DNA of 64,000 nucleotides from contig NZ_BOML01000029.1 of assembly GCF_016862175.1 (NCBI RefSeq), forward strand, positions 1 through 64,000, given 5' to 3'. The DNA is from Paractinoplanes durhamensis. Its GTDB lineage: Bacteria; Actinomycetota; Actinomycetes; Mycobacteriales; Micromonosporaceae. Below the pieces are notes generated by a model. The model searched no databases, had not been told where the DNA came from, and was given only the letters and a program-made list of their open reading frames with translations. The stretch's first letter is position 1. Each line of letters starts with the position of its first letter. The translations under genes and the position numbers were made by a program. Positions 40,973 to 49,868 of this stretch are shown here, piece by piece.

Positions 40973-41008
40973 AAAACGGCCCCGCCGCCGAAGCGACGAG
41001 GCCATTTT
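40973..41008 (-). terminator. terminator after the streptogrisin-type gene
   Basis: On the minus strand a 16-bp stem (three G.U pairs) closes a TTCG tetraloop and is followed by TTTTCTTTC. It lies 20 bases past the protease stop, an optimal rho-independent terminator. Confidence 0.9.
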
Positions 41009-41027
41009 CCGCCTAGCAAGGTATGGA

Positions 41028-42068
41028 TCAGAAAACGCTGACGCCGTAGACGCTCAGCGCCTCGGTGACCGGCTGGAAGTAGGTCACGCCGCCGGAGGAG
41101 CAGTTGCCGCTGCCGCCGGAAGTCATGCCCAGGGCCGTCGTGCCGGAGTAGAGCGAGCCGCCGCTGTCGCCGGGCTCGGCGCAGACCGTGGTGCGGATGA
41201 GGCCGGAGACCGAACCCTCGGAGTAGTTGACCGTCGCGTTCAGGGCGGTCACCCGGCCCGAGTGGATACCGGTGGTGGAGCCGCGGCGGTACACCGTGGC
41301 GTTGACGGCCGGGGTGCCGGCCGAGGTGATGTCCTGGGAGCCGACGCCGCCGGTCTTGGTGACCGTCGTGTTGGTGTAGCGGACGATGCCGTAGTCGTTA
41401 CCCGGGAAGCTGGTGCCGGCCCGCGTGCCCAGCGTGGCTGAGCCGTTGGTCCAGGTGGCACCGGCGTTCGTGCAGTGCCCGGCGGTCAGGAAGTAGTAGA
41501 CGTTGGCGCTGGTCTTCACGTTGAAGCCGAGCGAGCAGCGGGCGCTGCCGGTGTAGATGGCGTCGCCACCCGAGATGGTGGTGCCGAGCGTGCCGGGGGT
41601 GGTCTCGATGCGGGCCTTGTCGCCGAGCTTGGCGACGATGGCCTGGACCGCGGCGAGCTTCGCGCCGGTGACGGTGCTGTCGACGCTGACCACGACCTGG
41701 TTGCTGATCGGGTCGACGGCGAACGCGGTGCCGACGGTCTTCAGGTTGACCTTCAGCGACTCGTCGACGGCGCTCAGTTCGGCGCCGCTGTGTGCCACGT
41801 AACGGGCAACTGCCCCGGACGCGGTCACCTGGGCCGCCGTGGCGGCGTCGGTGACGTTGACGGTGACCTTGCCCGCAGCATCGATGTACGAGCCGGCGGT
41901 CTTCGCGCCGAACTGCGTGTCGATCTTGGAGGCGAGGGCGGACGGGGCGAACGACGGGTCGATGCCACCGACCGCGGCCGACGCGGGTGACGCGACGGCG
42001 AACGTGGTGCCGACCAGCACGCAGGCAGCGAGGCCGACGATCGGTCGACGCAGCTTCCGGTTGAGCAC
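41028..42068 (-). CDS. secreted streptogrisin-type serine protease (S1 family)
   Basis: I start this at GTG 42068, with GGGAGGA 5 bases upstream. The 346-residue preproprotein has a signal peptide ([17 protein letters not shown], cut after ASA) and a prodomain of about 120 residues. The mature alpha-lytic-type protease begins ISGGDAIY. Its triad is visible in FLTAGHCT (His), GNDYGIVRY (Asp) and [11 protein letters not shown] (Ser). Four cysteines fit two disulfides (CSLGF...GHC and VCAEPG...GNC). The propeptide is needed to fold the enzyme. A perfect palindrome lies 55 bases upstream and a strong terminator follows. Confidence 0.9.
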   Translation of the reverse strand: MLNRKLRRPIVGLAACVLVGTTFAVASPASAAVGGIDPSFAPSALASKIDTQFGAKTAGSYIDAAGKVTVNVTDAATAAQVTASGAVARYVAHSGAELSAVDESLKVNLKTVGTAFAVDPISNQVVVSVDSTVTGAKLAAVQAIVAKLGDKARIETTPGTLGTTISGGDAIYTGSARCSLGFNVKTSANVYYFLTAGHCTNAGATWTNGSATLGTRAGTSFPGNDYGIVRYTNTTVTKTGGVGSQDITSAGTPAVNATVYRRGSTTGIHSGRVTALNATVNYSEGSVSGLIRTTVCAEPGDSGGSLYSGTTALGMTSGGSGNCSSGGVTYFQPVTEALSVYGVSVF

Positions 42069-42122
42069 TTGGTTCCTCCCAGGGGGGTGGGGGGTACGCC
42101 TACGGCGTACCGTGCTCCTGCA

Positions 42123-42142
42123 GTATTGAGAGTTCTCAATAC
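42123..42142. promoter_or_regulatory. perfect palindrome upstream of the protease
   Basis: GTATTGAGA and TCTCAATAC are separated by two bases, 55 bases upstream of the streptogrisin start. The spacing and AT-rich symmetry fit a dimeric repressor operator or a promoter-overlapping site. Confidence 0.55.
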
Positions 42143-42246
42143 GCCCACAAGCTGTGTCGATTGTTGCCAAGATGCCCGTCAATGCAGCTCTGACCTGCGG
42201 AAACAGGCCCGTCATACCGCCGGACTATGACCGAGTCGGGATGGAC

Positions 42247-43503
42247 CTATTTACATCGGTCAATCAATGCGTGGGCCTGTGCGCGAATTTCCGGCACCGC
42301 GGTGGTTTCCCATTGGGCACCGCGCCGCAGCGGTCCGATAAGCCACAGCCCCTCGCGTGCCTTCCCGTCGGCGCCGATGAGCCGGCCGTCCGGGTCGATG
42401 TCGAGACCGAGGCCGTGCGGGCCGACCCGGGCGTGGCCGGCGTCGAGCAGACTGCCGGCGAACGACCCGGCCGCGGCCGGCAGCCGGCCGGGACCCGCGC
42501 AGTTGACCACCGCGCCGAACCACTGCACGCCGGCCTCCAGCTCGACCAGCAAGCCACCGGGCGGCGGGGCGGTCATCGACCGGATGCCGCCCGCCCGGAC
42601 CTCGAAGCGGCCCTCCTCGCGCAGCGCGTCGATGGTCGCGCCGACCGACGGGGCCATCCGGTGCCGGTGACACTCCCACGGGCGGGCCAGGTGGCGCAGG
42701 AACTGCTCCTGCTCCTCGTTGGTGAGGCTGCCCCAGATCTGGTCGATGTTCGGCCGCAGGCCGTCCACCACGGCCCGCCAGTCGCCGGCCTTCTCGGCCT
42801 CGGCCCGGACGATCCGGACCAGGTCACGGAGCGTGTGCCGGGCATCGAGCGGCGGCGCGAACGGCGGCGCCGGCAGCGGGGTGTGGGCCAGCGGCAGTTG
42901 ACCGCGGCGACTCACCGCGGTGATCGGGGCGTCCCGGCGGCCGTCGGCGGTGAGCGTGAGCACCACGTCGATGGCGGTCAGCCCGGCACCGACCAGCAGC
43001 ACCGGCACGTCCGACGGGATGGCGTCGAGCACGCCCGGCCGCCACGGGTCGGGGATGTAGTCGGGGTGGTCGGGGCGGGCGGCGGGCTGGGCCGCGGCCG
43101 GGTTGCCGGTGGCCACCACGACCTCGTCGGCGCGCACCTCGCGGCCGCTCTCCAGCGCGACGCCGTGGGCGGAGAGACCCGTGGCGCGCTCCTGGATCAC
43201 CTCGACCCCGGACAGGGTGCCGAACACGTCGCGCAGGTAGCGGCCGTACTCGGCGCGGGGGCGGAACTCGGCGGTCGAGCAACCGGCCCAGCGGGCGAAG
43301 TGGCCGGGGTCACCCGGGTCGGCACTCATCGCGCCGGCCCGAGAGTTGAGCAGGTGCCACGGGCGGGCGGTGCCGTAGGCGAGGCCGCCGCCGGGCTCGT
43401 CCGGCTCGATCAACGCGACCCGGTCCCCGCCGCGCAGCAACTCCCGGGTGGCCAGCACGCCGGAAGCGCCGCCGCCCACCACTGCCACGGTGCGCCCTGC
43501 CAT
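42247..43503 (-). CDS. FAD/NAD(P)-binding protein of the sulfonate locus
   Basis: The 418-residue product opens with the dinucleotide fold VAVVGGGASGVLATRELLRG (about residues 6-25). It carries a second glycine motif, VLLVGAGLTAIDVVLTLTAD (about residues 168-187). GGLAYGTARPWHLLNSRAGA, seen near residue 40, is characteristic of the FAD-NAD(P)-binding family PF13454. The substrate is unknown. It follows the winged-helix gene by 25 bases and is oriented like the ssu genes, so it may supply reduced flavin or oxidise a sulfur compound. The start is ATG 43503. Confidence 0.8.
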   Translation of the reverse strand: MAGRTVAVVGGGASGVLATRELLRGGDRVALIEPDEPGGGLAYGTARPWHLLNSRAGAMSADPGDPGHFARWAGCSTAEFRPRAEYGRYLRDVFGTLSGVEVIQERATGLSAHGVALESGREVRADEVVVATGNPAAAQPAARPDHPDYIPDPWRPGVLDAIPSDVPVLLVGAGLTAIDVVLTLTADGRRDAPITAVSRRGQLPLAHTPLPAPPFAPPLDARHTLRDLVRIVRAEAEKAGDWRAVVDGLRPNIDQIWGSLTNEEQEQFLRHLARPWECHRHRMAPSVGATIDALREEGRFEVRAGGIRSMTAPPPGGLLVELEAGVQWFGAVVNCAGPGRLPAAAGSFAGSLLDAGHARVGPHGLGLDIDPDGRLIGADGKAREGLWLIGPLRRGAQWETTAVPEIRAQAHALIDRCK

Positions 43504-43528
43504 CGTTACTCCCTATGCCTCAACGGTG

Positions 43529-44032
43529 CTATACCTCAACAGTGATGGCCGCGTCGTCGGCCAGCCGGTAGCCGAGACCGTAGACGGTCGTGACGACCTC
43601 AGGGTCGTCAAGCTTGGTCCGCAGCCGGCTGACGTGCACGTCAACGGTGCGGTTGGTGGTGTGCGTGTGGCCCCACACCTGGGCGAGGAGCTGGCTGCGG
43701 CTGAACACCTGCCGCGGGTGCCGGGCCAGGAACAGCAGCAGGTCGTACTCGAGGCGGCTCAGGTCCAGCTGCTCGCCGTCGCGCAGCGCCGTGCGGGCGC
43801 GCGGGTCGAGGTGGATCGGGCTGCCGGTCTCCGGCACGACCGCCTGGACCTCGACCTCGGCGCCCGGTCCGGCCGCGTCGACCAGGTCACGCAGGGCGGC
43901 CAGGACGCGGTCGCGCCCTTCGGCCGCACCACCGGCGATGCTGATGGTCACGGTCACCGGGGGTTCCGGCGGGAGCGCGGGGACGGGTCGCAGGTGTACG
44001 CGGCGGGGGTGGGCGACGGCGAGCGCGGACAT
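43529..44032 (-). CDS. OmpR-type winged-helix DNA-binding protein
   Basis: The 167-residue product has no receiver domain. The N-terminal ~65 residues are unrelated to known folds. The C-terminal ~100 are an OmpR/PhoB winged helix (DLSRLEYDLLLFLARHPRQV, SRSQLLAQVWGHTHTTNRTV, DVHVSRLRTKLDD, TTVYGLGYRLADD). It is therefore a one-domain or non-phosphorylated regulator. The promoter region at 44101-44123 contains a motif shared with the ssu divergent region, so it probably belongs to the same regulon. Confidence 0.85.
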   Translation of the reverse strand: MSALAVAHPRRVHLRPVPALPPEPPVTVTISIAGGAAEGRDRVLAALRDLVDAAGPGAEVEVQAVVPETGSPIHLDPRARTALRDGEQLDLSRLEYDLLLFLARHPRQVFSRSQLLAQVWGHTHTTNRTVDVHVSRLRTKLDDPEVVTTVYGLGYRLADDAAITVEV

Positions 44033-44100
44033 GAGCTCCTCCTAGGTGCGTTGTGTGCCGGCCGCCACCGGGTCCCGGCGACGGCCGTACGATACATGTC

Positions 44101-44123
44101 CCATATGTTCTATAGGTTAATGG
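44101..44123. promoter_or_regulatory. CCATA...TCTATAGGTTAATGG motif before the regulator gene
   Basis: CCATATGTTCTATAGGTTAA shares CCATA and a TCTA(TA)GGTT core with 48181-48209, in the divergent ssuC/monooxygenase region. It lies about 70 bases upstream of the winged-helix gene. It is a candidate binding site for the sulfonate regulator, or a common promoter. Confidence 0.45.
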
Positions 44124-44134
44124 ACACGCCAAAA

Positions 44135-45229
44135 TCAGGCTGCGACGAGCTGAGCTGCGTCCCGCCGGGCGATCTCGGCCCGGACCGCGGGGATCAGCTC
44201 GCGGCCGTAGTCGATGGCATCGTCCAGCGGGTCGTAACCGCGGATCAGGAACGTGGTGACACCCAGGTCGTAGTAGTCGAGCAGGGCCTGCGCGACCGTC
44301 TCCGGCGTGCCGACCAGGGCGGTGGAGTTGCCGGCCGCGCCGCTGGCCTTCGCGGTGGCGGTCCAGAGCGCGCGGTCGTGCCGGTCGGACTGCGACGCCG
44401 CGGCCAGCAGCCGCTGGGAGCCGACGTTGGCCGGGTTGTCGCGATCGCGGTTCCGGAAGAAGCGCGGCGCGGTGACCGACCCGATCCGGCCCAGGATCGA
44501 CTCGGCCCGCTCCCAGGCCAGTTCCTCGGTCGGGCCGAGGATGGGCCGGAAGGACACCGAGAAGCCGGGTGCTGTCCGATTTATCCGGGCGGCTTCCGAT
44601 CGTACGCTCGCAATTTGCTCTTGAATCTGCGCCAGCGGCTCGCCCCAGAACATGTAGACGTCGGCGTGCTCGGCTCCGGTGCGGTAGGCCGCCGGCGAAC
44701 TGCCGCCGAAGTAGATCGGAATTGTCGGATTCACCGGCTTGACCTGGGCGACGAAGTCCTCGAAGCGGTAGTGGCCGCCCTCGTGCGAGAACGGCTCGGC
44801 CGAGGTCCAGGCGCGGCGCAGAATGCCGAGGTATTCGCCGGTGCGGGCGTACCGCTCGTCCTTGGTCAGGTAGTCGCCGTCGCGGCGCTGCTCGGCGTCG
44901 TGCCCGCCGGTGATGATGTTGAGAGCCACCCGGCCGCCGGTGAACTGGTCGAGCGTGGCGAAGGTCCGGGCGGCCAGGGTCGGCGCCACGAAGCCGGGCC
45001 GGTGCGCGACCAGGAACCCGAGCCGCTCGGTCCGCGCCGCCGCGTACGCCGCCACCTGGGCGCCGTCCGGGTAGGCCGAGCTGTAGCCGAGAAGCACCTG
45101 GTCGAAGCCGGAGTCCTCGTGGGCGCGGGCGATCCGGGTGGTGAAGGCCGGGTCGATCAGCGCGGTCGTGGCCGGCGCGCTCTCCGACCCGTCCTGGGTG
45201 GCGATCAGCCCGATGAAGTCGACCGGCAT
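44135..45229 (-). CDS. SsuD-type FMNH2-dependent monooxygenase (first copy)
   Basis: The 364-residue luciferase-like (LLM) enzyme reads HEDSGFDQVLLGYSSAYPDG, LGFLVAHRPGFVAPTLAART, GGRVALNIITGG, DYLTKDERYARTGEYLGIL and IPIYFGGSSPAAYRTGAEHA, all typical of alkanesulfonate monooxygenases. These use FMNH2 and O2 to release sulfite from sulfonates. It is closely similar to the protein at 48288. It is the last gene of the minus-strand operon ssuC-ssuA-ssuB-cupin-monooxygenase, one base after the cupin stop. Confidence 0.85.
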   Translation of the reverse strand: MPVDFIGLIATQDGSESAPATTALIDPAFTTRIARAHEDSGFDQVLLGYSSAYPDGAQVAAYAAARTERLGFLVAHRPGFVAPTLAARTFATLDQFTGGRVALNIITGGHDAEQRRDGDYLTKDERYARTGEYLGILRRAWTSAEPFSHEGGHYRFEDFVAQVKPVNPTIPIYFGGSSPAAYRTGAEHADVYMFWGEPLAQIQEQIASVRSEAARINRTAPGFSVSFRPILGPTEELAWERAESILGRIGSVTAPRFFRNRDRDNPANVGSQRLLAAASQSDRHDRALWTATAKASGAAGNSTALVGTPETVAQALLDYYDLGVTTFLIRGYDPLDDAIDYGRELIPAVRAEIARRDAAQLVAA

Positions 45230-45230
45230 G

Positions 45231-45653
45231 TCAGTCTCCCGGCTTCAGTGACGGCAGGTTGACCACGATGGCCTCCTGGGTGGTTCGGGCGATCACCACG
45301 ACCGCCTCGTTGTCCGGGTCCGGGTTCTCCTCGCGGTGCGGCACCCACGGCGGCACGAAGATGTAGTCGCCGGGCTTGGTCTCGTGCCGCTTCTCGGCAC
45401 CGGACTCCTGGTCGTAGAAGACGAAGACCGGGTTGCCGCTGACCACGTAGATGGCCGTCTCGGACTCGCCGTGGTGGTGGTCGTCGCTGGCCGTGGCGGC
45501 GGCGACGTGCGTCTCCCCCATCCACAGGTTCTCGCTGCCCACGGTCTTGCCGCTGATCGCCTCGACCCGGGTCATCCCGGTGGTCTGCGCGGTGTCCCCG
45601 GACAGCCCGGCCGGGATGACATGGTGCAGCTTCTGGTGGAAGGAGTCAGTCAT
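45231..45653 (-). CDS. cupin-domain protein
   Basis: The 140-residue single-domain cupin has motif 1 (DDHHHGESETAIYVVSG) with three adjacent His and a Glu, and motif 2 (PGDYIFVPPWVPHREENP) with the distal His. A metal-binding active site is therefore intact. It lies between ssuB (ATGA overlap) and an SsuD-type gene (one-base gap). It may be a dioxygenase or isomerase acting on an organosulfur intermediate; the substrate cannot be read from the sequence. Confidence 0.85.
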   Translation of the reverse strand: MTDSFHQKLHHVIPAGLSGDTAQTTGMTRVEAISGKTVGSENLWMGETHVAAATASDDHHHGESETAIYVVSGNPVFVFYDQESGAEKRHETKPGDYIFVPPWVPHREENPDPDNEAVVVIARTTQEAIVVNLPSLKPGD

Positions 45654-46342
45654 GCCTCGGATACTCCCAACTCACCCAGCAACGTGCCACGCAGCGCGGC
45701 GAACGACGCCGAACCGCGCTCTCGGGCGGTGGCGGAGACCTCGTGCACGGCCGCGATCCGGCCGTCCCGCATGGTCAGCACCCGGTCGGCGAGCAGGATC
45801 GACTCGTCGACGTCGTGGGTGACCAGCAGCACCGCCGGCCGGTGCCGGCTGGTCAGGTCGCGGACCAGGCCGTGCATCTTGATCCGGGTGAGCGCGTCCA
45901 GGGCCGCGAACGGCTCGTCGAGCAGCAGCAGCTCGGGCTCGCGGACCAGGGCCCGGGCCAGCGCGACCCGCTGCGCCTCGCCGCCGGACAGCGTGACCGG
46001 CCACGCGTCGGCGTGGTTGGCCAGCCCGACCTCCTCCAGCGCCGACTGGGCCTTGGCCCGGGCGGTGGCCCGCGGCAGCCCGATCGCCACGTTGCGCCAC
46101 ACCTTCCACCAGGGCAGCAGCCGGTGCTCCTGGAAGACGACGGTGCGCCGCTGCGGCACCGACAGGCTGCCGCCGTCGACCGGGTCGAGGCCGGCCAGCG
46201 CCCGCAGCAGCGTGGTCTTGCCGCAGCCGCTCTTACCGAGCAGCGCCACGAACTCGCCGCGCTCGATGGCGAGGTCGAGTTCGTGCAGGACGGTCCGCTC
46301 GCCGTACCGGCGGGTGATCTTCTCGGCGAGGACGGTGCTCAC
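45650..46342 (-). CDS. sulfonate ABC transporter ATPase
   Basis: The 230-residue product starts at GTG 46342, overlapping the ssuA stop. It has Walker A (LLGKSGCGKTTLLRALAG), the Q loop (VVFQEHRLLPWWKVWRN), the signature TLSGGEAQRVALARAL, Walker B (LLLLDEPFAALDALTRIKMH) and the His switch (VLLVTHDVDES). The ligands and gene order fit SsuB of the aliphatic sulfonate importer. Confidence 0.9.
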   Translation of the reverse strand: MSTVLAEKITRRYGERTVLHELDLAIERGEFVALLGKSGCGKTTLLRALAGLDPVDGGSLSVPQRRTVVFQEHRLLPWWKVWRNVAIGLPRATARAKAQSALEEVGLANHADAWPVTLSGGEAQRVALARALVREPELLLLDEPFAALDALTRIKMHGLVRDLTSRHRPAVLLVTHDVDESILLADRVLTMRDGRIAAVHEVSATARERGSASFAALRGTLLGELGVSEA

Positions 46343-47304
46343 AGCTTCACCGCGTGGTCGGCGATATTGATCTTTCCGCTCAGCACCTTGTGGTCGGTGA
46401 GCCAGTCGGCGCCGGCCTGCAGCTGGCTGATGCCGTCGTCGTTGATCAGGCTCCAGGTGACCTGGACGTTGTTCTTGACGAGCAGGTCGACCACGGCGTC
46501 CGGGTACTTGGCGACCGCGTTGCCGATCTTCTGCGCGTCGGCCGGGTTGGCGTTGGCCCAGTCCTGCTCGGCCTTGTAGGCGGCGATCACCTTCTTGATG
46601 GTGTCGGCCTCCTTCTTGGCGTAGTCCTCGCGGACCAGGTAGGTGCCGAAGTCGATCTGCTTGTCCAGCTCGGTGCCGTCGGTGAAGATCGATTTCGCCT
46701 TGTACTGCACCTGGGCCAGCTCCAGCGGGCCGGACCAGATCGACCAGGCGTCGACCTTGCCGCTGCCGAACGCGGGCGCCGCGTCCGGCGGGTTCAGGTA
46801 GGTGAAGGTGACCGAGTCGCGCGGCACGTTGTACTTCTCCAGTGCCGCCACCAGCAGGAACTCGCCGAGGCCGGCCTTGTTCACGGCGACGTTCTTGCCA
46901 GCCAGGTCCTTGACGCTGTTGATGCCGCTCTCCGGCCGCACGATGATCGCGCTGGTCCGCGGGGTCGAGCTCGACCAGGCGACGTAGACGAGCTTGTTGC
47001 CGGACAGCAGCGCCTGGTCGGCCGGGGTGGAGCTGCCGCCGAAGCTGAAGTCGGCGGTGTTGGTCGCGACCGCCTGCAGGGTGGGTGCGTGGTTCGGGAA
47101 CGGGCCGACCCACTCGACGTCGATGCCCTGGTCGTTGAGGGTCTTCTCGAACACGCCCCGGGTCTTGGGGACGGAGATGGCGCCGTAGGTCAGGCGGACC
47201 TTCTTGCGACCATCGGCGGAAGCGGCGGCCTCGTTGTTGCCGCAGGCGGCCAGGACGGGCAGAGCCAGCGCGGCGCCGAGCAGATTGCGGCGGGACAGGG
47301 TCAC
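46339..47304 (-). CDS. sulfonate ABC transporter substrate-binding lipoprotein
   Basis: The 321-residue product has a signal peptide with a lipobox ending LAAC, preceded by a twin-Arg-like SRRNLL. The binding fold reads KKVRLTYGAISVPKTRGVFE, FPNHAPTLQAVATNTADFSF and KDLAGKNVAVNKAGLGEFLL, matching SsuA/TauA-type sulfonate-binding proteins. It overlaps ssuC (ATGA) and ssuB (GTGA), so the three transporter genes are coupled. Confidence 0.9.
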   Translation of the reverse strand: MTLSRRNLLGAALALPVLAACGNNEAAASADGRKKVRLTYGAISVPKTRGVFEKTLNDQGIDVEWVGPFPNHAPTLQAVATNTADFSFGGSSTPADQALLSGNKLVYVAWSSSTPRTSAIIVRPESGINSVKDLAGKNVAVNKAGLGEFLLVAALEKYNVPRDSVTFTYLNPPDAAPAFGSGKVDAWSIWSGPLELAQVQYKAKSIFTDGTELDKQIDFGTYLVREDYAKKEADTIKKVIAAYKAEQDWANANPADAQKIGNAVAKYPDAVVDLLVKNNVQVTWSLINDDGISQLQAGADWLTDHKVLSGKINIADHAVKL

Positions 47305-48143
47305 TTTCTTCCTCCGGATGGTGCGTAATTGGGGTGCCAGGCCAGGAGACGGCGCTCCAGGCCTCGTGCGATGAGGTCAGTGGTGAGGCCGATCAGCGCG
47401 TACAGCACGATGACCAGCACGATCACGTCGGTCTGCAGGAACTCGCGGGCGTTGGTGGCCATGAAGCCGATGCCGGCGGGCGCGCCGACGGTCTCCGCGA
47501 TCACCAGGGCCAGCCAGGCGTTGGTGAGGGCCAGCCGCAGGCCGAGCAGGATCGACGGCAGGGCGCCGGGCAGGATCACGACCCGGACGATGTCGAGCTT
47601 GGACAGGCCGGCGACGCGGCCCATCTCCAGCAGCTTCGGGTCGACCTGGCGGATGCCGAGCACGGTGTTCAGGTAGATCGGGAACAGCGTGCCGAGGGCC
47701 ACCAGGAAGTAGCGCCCGCTCTCGCCGACGCCGAACCAGACCATCACGAGCGGCAGGATCGCCAGGAACGGGATGGCCCGAACAATTTGAATATTTCGGT
47801 CAATAATTGCCTCGAACAGCTTCGAGAAGCCGGTCAGGATGCCCAGTACGAGACCGACGCCGGCCCCGATGAACAAACCGACGGCGGCCCTCTTGAGGCT
47901 CTCCCACAGGTGGCGGGGCAGCTCACCGGTCTCGGTCAGGTGCCACGCGGTGGTGCCGACCGAGCTGGGCGCGGGCAGCACGTTGGGCGCGATGACGCCG
48001 GCCCGGGCGAGCAGCTCCCACCCGAGCAGGAGCAGAACGGGGACGGTCCAGGAGATCGTCCGGTACGGCAGAGCCCGCTTCTTCGAGGGCGTCGGCCCGG
48101 TCTCCGCCGTGGCGGCGGGACCGGCGATCGCAGTAGTGGACAT
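47301..48143 (-). CDS. sulfonate ABC transporter permease
   Basis: The 280-residue product has about six membrane helices after a cytosolic tail. The EAA loop (EMGRVAGLSKLDIVRVVILP, then GALPSILLGLRLAL) is intact. The N-terminal Ala/Pro tail (MSTTAIAGPAATAETG) is longer than usual. It is the first gene of the minus-strand operon and faces the monooxygenase gene at 48288 across a 144-base divergent region. Confidence 0.9.
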   Translation of the reverse strand: MSTTAIAGPAATAETGPTPSKKRALPYRTISWTVPVLLLLGWELLARAGVIAPNVLPAPSSVGTTAWHLTETGELPRHLWESLKRAAVGLFIGAGVGLVLGILTGFSKLFEAIIDRNIQIVRAIPFLAILPLVMVWFGVGESGRYFLVALGTLFPIYLNTVLGIRQVDPKLLEMGRVAGLSKLDIVRVVILPGALPSILLGLRLALTNAWLALVIAETVGAPAGIGFMATNAREFLQTDVIVLVIVLYALIGLTTDLIARGLERRLLAWHPNYAPSGGRK

Positions 48144-48180
48144 GGCCGCAACTTTGACGGCCGCAAGTCCGCCATGTCAA

Positions 48181-48209
48181 CCATACTCTCTAGGTTTACT
48201 AGGATATGG
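48181..48209. promoter_or_regulatory. shared CCATA...TATGG site in the ssu divergent region
   Basis: CCATACTCTCTAGGTTTACT and the 9 bases after it end in TATGG, giving CCATA/TATGG arms and a CTAGG direct repeat. It lies between ssuC (minus) and the second SsuD-type gene (plus), and resembles 44101-44123. It could be the operator controlling both directions. Confidence 0.5.
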
Positions 48210-48287
48210 GACGAGCATTGACGATGCTGGCTCAGGCGGCGGAGAGTGGGGATGCATTCGTCCACGATCCCAAAGGGTGGAAGCAGC

Positions 48288-49352
48288 ATGGCAGTCGAGT
48301 TCGTCGGCATGATCGGCACTCGGGACGTCTCCGAGACCAGGGCGCCCGCGGGCCCACCGGTCGACCCCGCCTACGTGCGGCGGTTCGCCCGGGCCCACGA
48401 GGAGGCCGGCTTCGACCGCATCCTCGTCGCCTACTCTTCGTCCAGTCCGGACGCCACCCAGGTCGCGGCGTATGCGGCCGCGACCACCGAGCGCATCGGG
48501 CTGCTGGTCGCACACCGGCCCGGATTCCTGGCACCGACCCTGGCCGCCCGCACCTTCGCCACCCTCGACCAGCTCACCGGCGGCCGGGTGGCGGTGCACA
48601 CGATCACCGGCGGCTCCGACGCCGAGCAGCGCCGGGACGGCGACTACCTGACCAAGGACGACCGGTACGCCCGGACCGAGGAGTACCTGACGATCCTGCG
48701 CCGGGCGTGGAGCTCCCCCGAGCCGTTCTCGCACGAGGGCCGCTTCTACAAGTTCGACGACTTCGCCCTGCTCGCCCAGCCGGCCCACCGCATCCCGCTC
48801 TACTTCGGCGGCTCCTCGCCCGCCGCCTACCGGGTGGGCGGCGCCACCGCCGACGTCTACGCGCTGTGGGGCGAGCCGCTCAAGGAGACCGCCGAGCAGA
48901 TCGCCAGCGTCCAGGCGGCGGCCGCCGCGGCCGGTCGCGGGCCGCTCGGCATCAGCGTCTCGTTCCGCCCGATCCTCGCCGCCACCGACGAGCTGGCCTG
49001 GGAGCGGGCTTCGCGGATCCTGGCGGCGATGACGCCCAGCACGGAACGAGTGCTGGTGGAGAACGTCGGCTCGCAGCGCCTGCTCGCCGCCGCGGCCAAG
49101 AGCGACCGGCACGACCGCGCACTGTGGACCGCGACGGCCAAGGCCAGTGGCGCGCAGGGCAACTCGACCGCGCTGGTCGGCTCGCCGGAGACCGTCGCCA
49201 AGGCCCTGCTCGACTACGTCGACCTCGGCGTGACCACCATCCTCATCCGCGGTTACGACCCGGTCGACGACGCCGTCGACTACGGCCGCCACCTGATCCC
49301 GCTGGTCCGGCAGGAGCTGCGTCACCGCGCGCTCGCCGGCGCCGCTCTCTGA
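48288..49352 (+). CDS. SsuD-type FMNH2-dependent monooxygenase (second copy)
   Basis: I start this at ATG 48288 (MAVEFVGMIGTRD), with GGAAG 4 bases upstream. The 354-residue luciferase-like enzyme has GLLVAHRPGFLAPTLAARTF, DYLTKDDRYARTEEYLTILR and IPLYFGGSSPAAYRVGGAT, all nearly identical to the copy at 44135. The pair looks like an old duplication placed on either side of ssuABC. It leads a plus-strand operon with a flavin reductase, a third monooxygenase and an NAD(P)H:FMN reductase. Confidence 0.85.
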   Translation: MAVEFVGMIGTRDVSETRAPAGPPVDPAYVRRFARAHEEAGFDRILVAYSSSSPDATQVAAYAAATTERIGLLVAHRPGFLAPTLAARTFATLDQLTGGRVAVHTITGGSDAEQRRDGDYLTKDDRYARTEEYLTILRRAWSSPEPFSHEGRFYKFDDFALLAQPAHRIPLYFGGSSPAAYRVGGATADVYALWGEPLKETAEQIASVQAAAAAAGRGPLGISVSFRPILAATDELAWERASRILAAMTPSTERVLVENVGSQRLLAAAAKSDRHDRALWTATAKASGAQGNSTALVGSPETVAKALLDYVDLGVTTILIRGYDPVDDAVDYGRHLIPLVRQELRHRALAGAAL

Positions 49353-49367
49353 TCGCAGGAGGACCCC

Positions 49368-49868
49368 GTGACCGTCACCTCGCTCGTGGACGCCGATCTA
49401 TTCCGGGCGCTGCTGCGCCGGCACGCCGCTGCCGTCGTGGTGATCACAGCGCCCGGCGAACCCCCGGCCGGCTTCACCGCCACCTCGTTCACCTCGGTCT
49501 CGCTCGACCCGCCGCTGGTCTCGTTCTGCCTCGCGAAAACCGCCTCGGCCTGGCCGGCCGTGGCCGAGGCGGACGTGGTCGCGGTGCACGTGCTGACCCA
49601 AGAGCAGGAGCACGTGGCCCGCACGTTCGCCACCCGCGGCATCGACCGGTTCGCCGCGCACGGCTCCTGGGAGCCCGGCCCGGGCGGGGTTCCGCTGCTC
49701 GACGGGGTGCTGGCCCGGATCGTCTGCCGGGTGGTGCGCCGGGTCGAGGCCGGCGACCACAGCATCGTGCTGGCCGCGCCGGAGACCGGTGATCATCACC
49801 AGGACCTGACCGCGGCACCGCTGGTGTACCACGATGGGCACTACGCCCATCTGCGGAAGGCTGCCTGA
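49368..49868 (+). CDS. flavin reductase-like protein
   Basis: The 166-residue product starts at GTG 49368, with AGGAGG upstream. LRRHAAAVVVITAPGEPPAG, FTATSFTSVSLDPPLVSFCL and FAAHGSWEPGPGGVPLLDGV are the landmarks of the flavin reductase-like (HpaC-type) FMN-binding split barrel. It would supply reduced flavin to the adjacent monooxygenases. The stop (TGA at 49866) abuts the next ATG at 49869. Confidence 0.9.
   Translation: MTVTSLVDADLFRALLRRHAAAVVVITAPGEPPAGFTATSFTSVSLDPPLVSFCLAKTASAWPAVAEADVVAVHVLTQEQEHVARTFATRGIDRFAAHGSWEPGPGGVPLLDGVLARIVCRVVRRVEAGDHSIVLAAPETGDHHQDLTAAPLVYHDGHYAHLRKAA

Noticed and set aside
40264..41016. plus-strand gene reading through the 42-bp array
   Set aside because: The reading continues antisense through DinB. 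The repeated peptide has no plausible start or ribosome binding site, and the DinB gene explains the rest.
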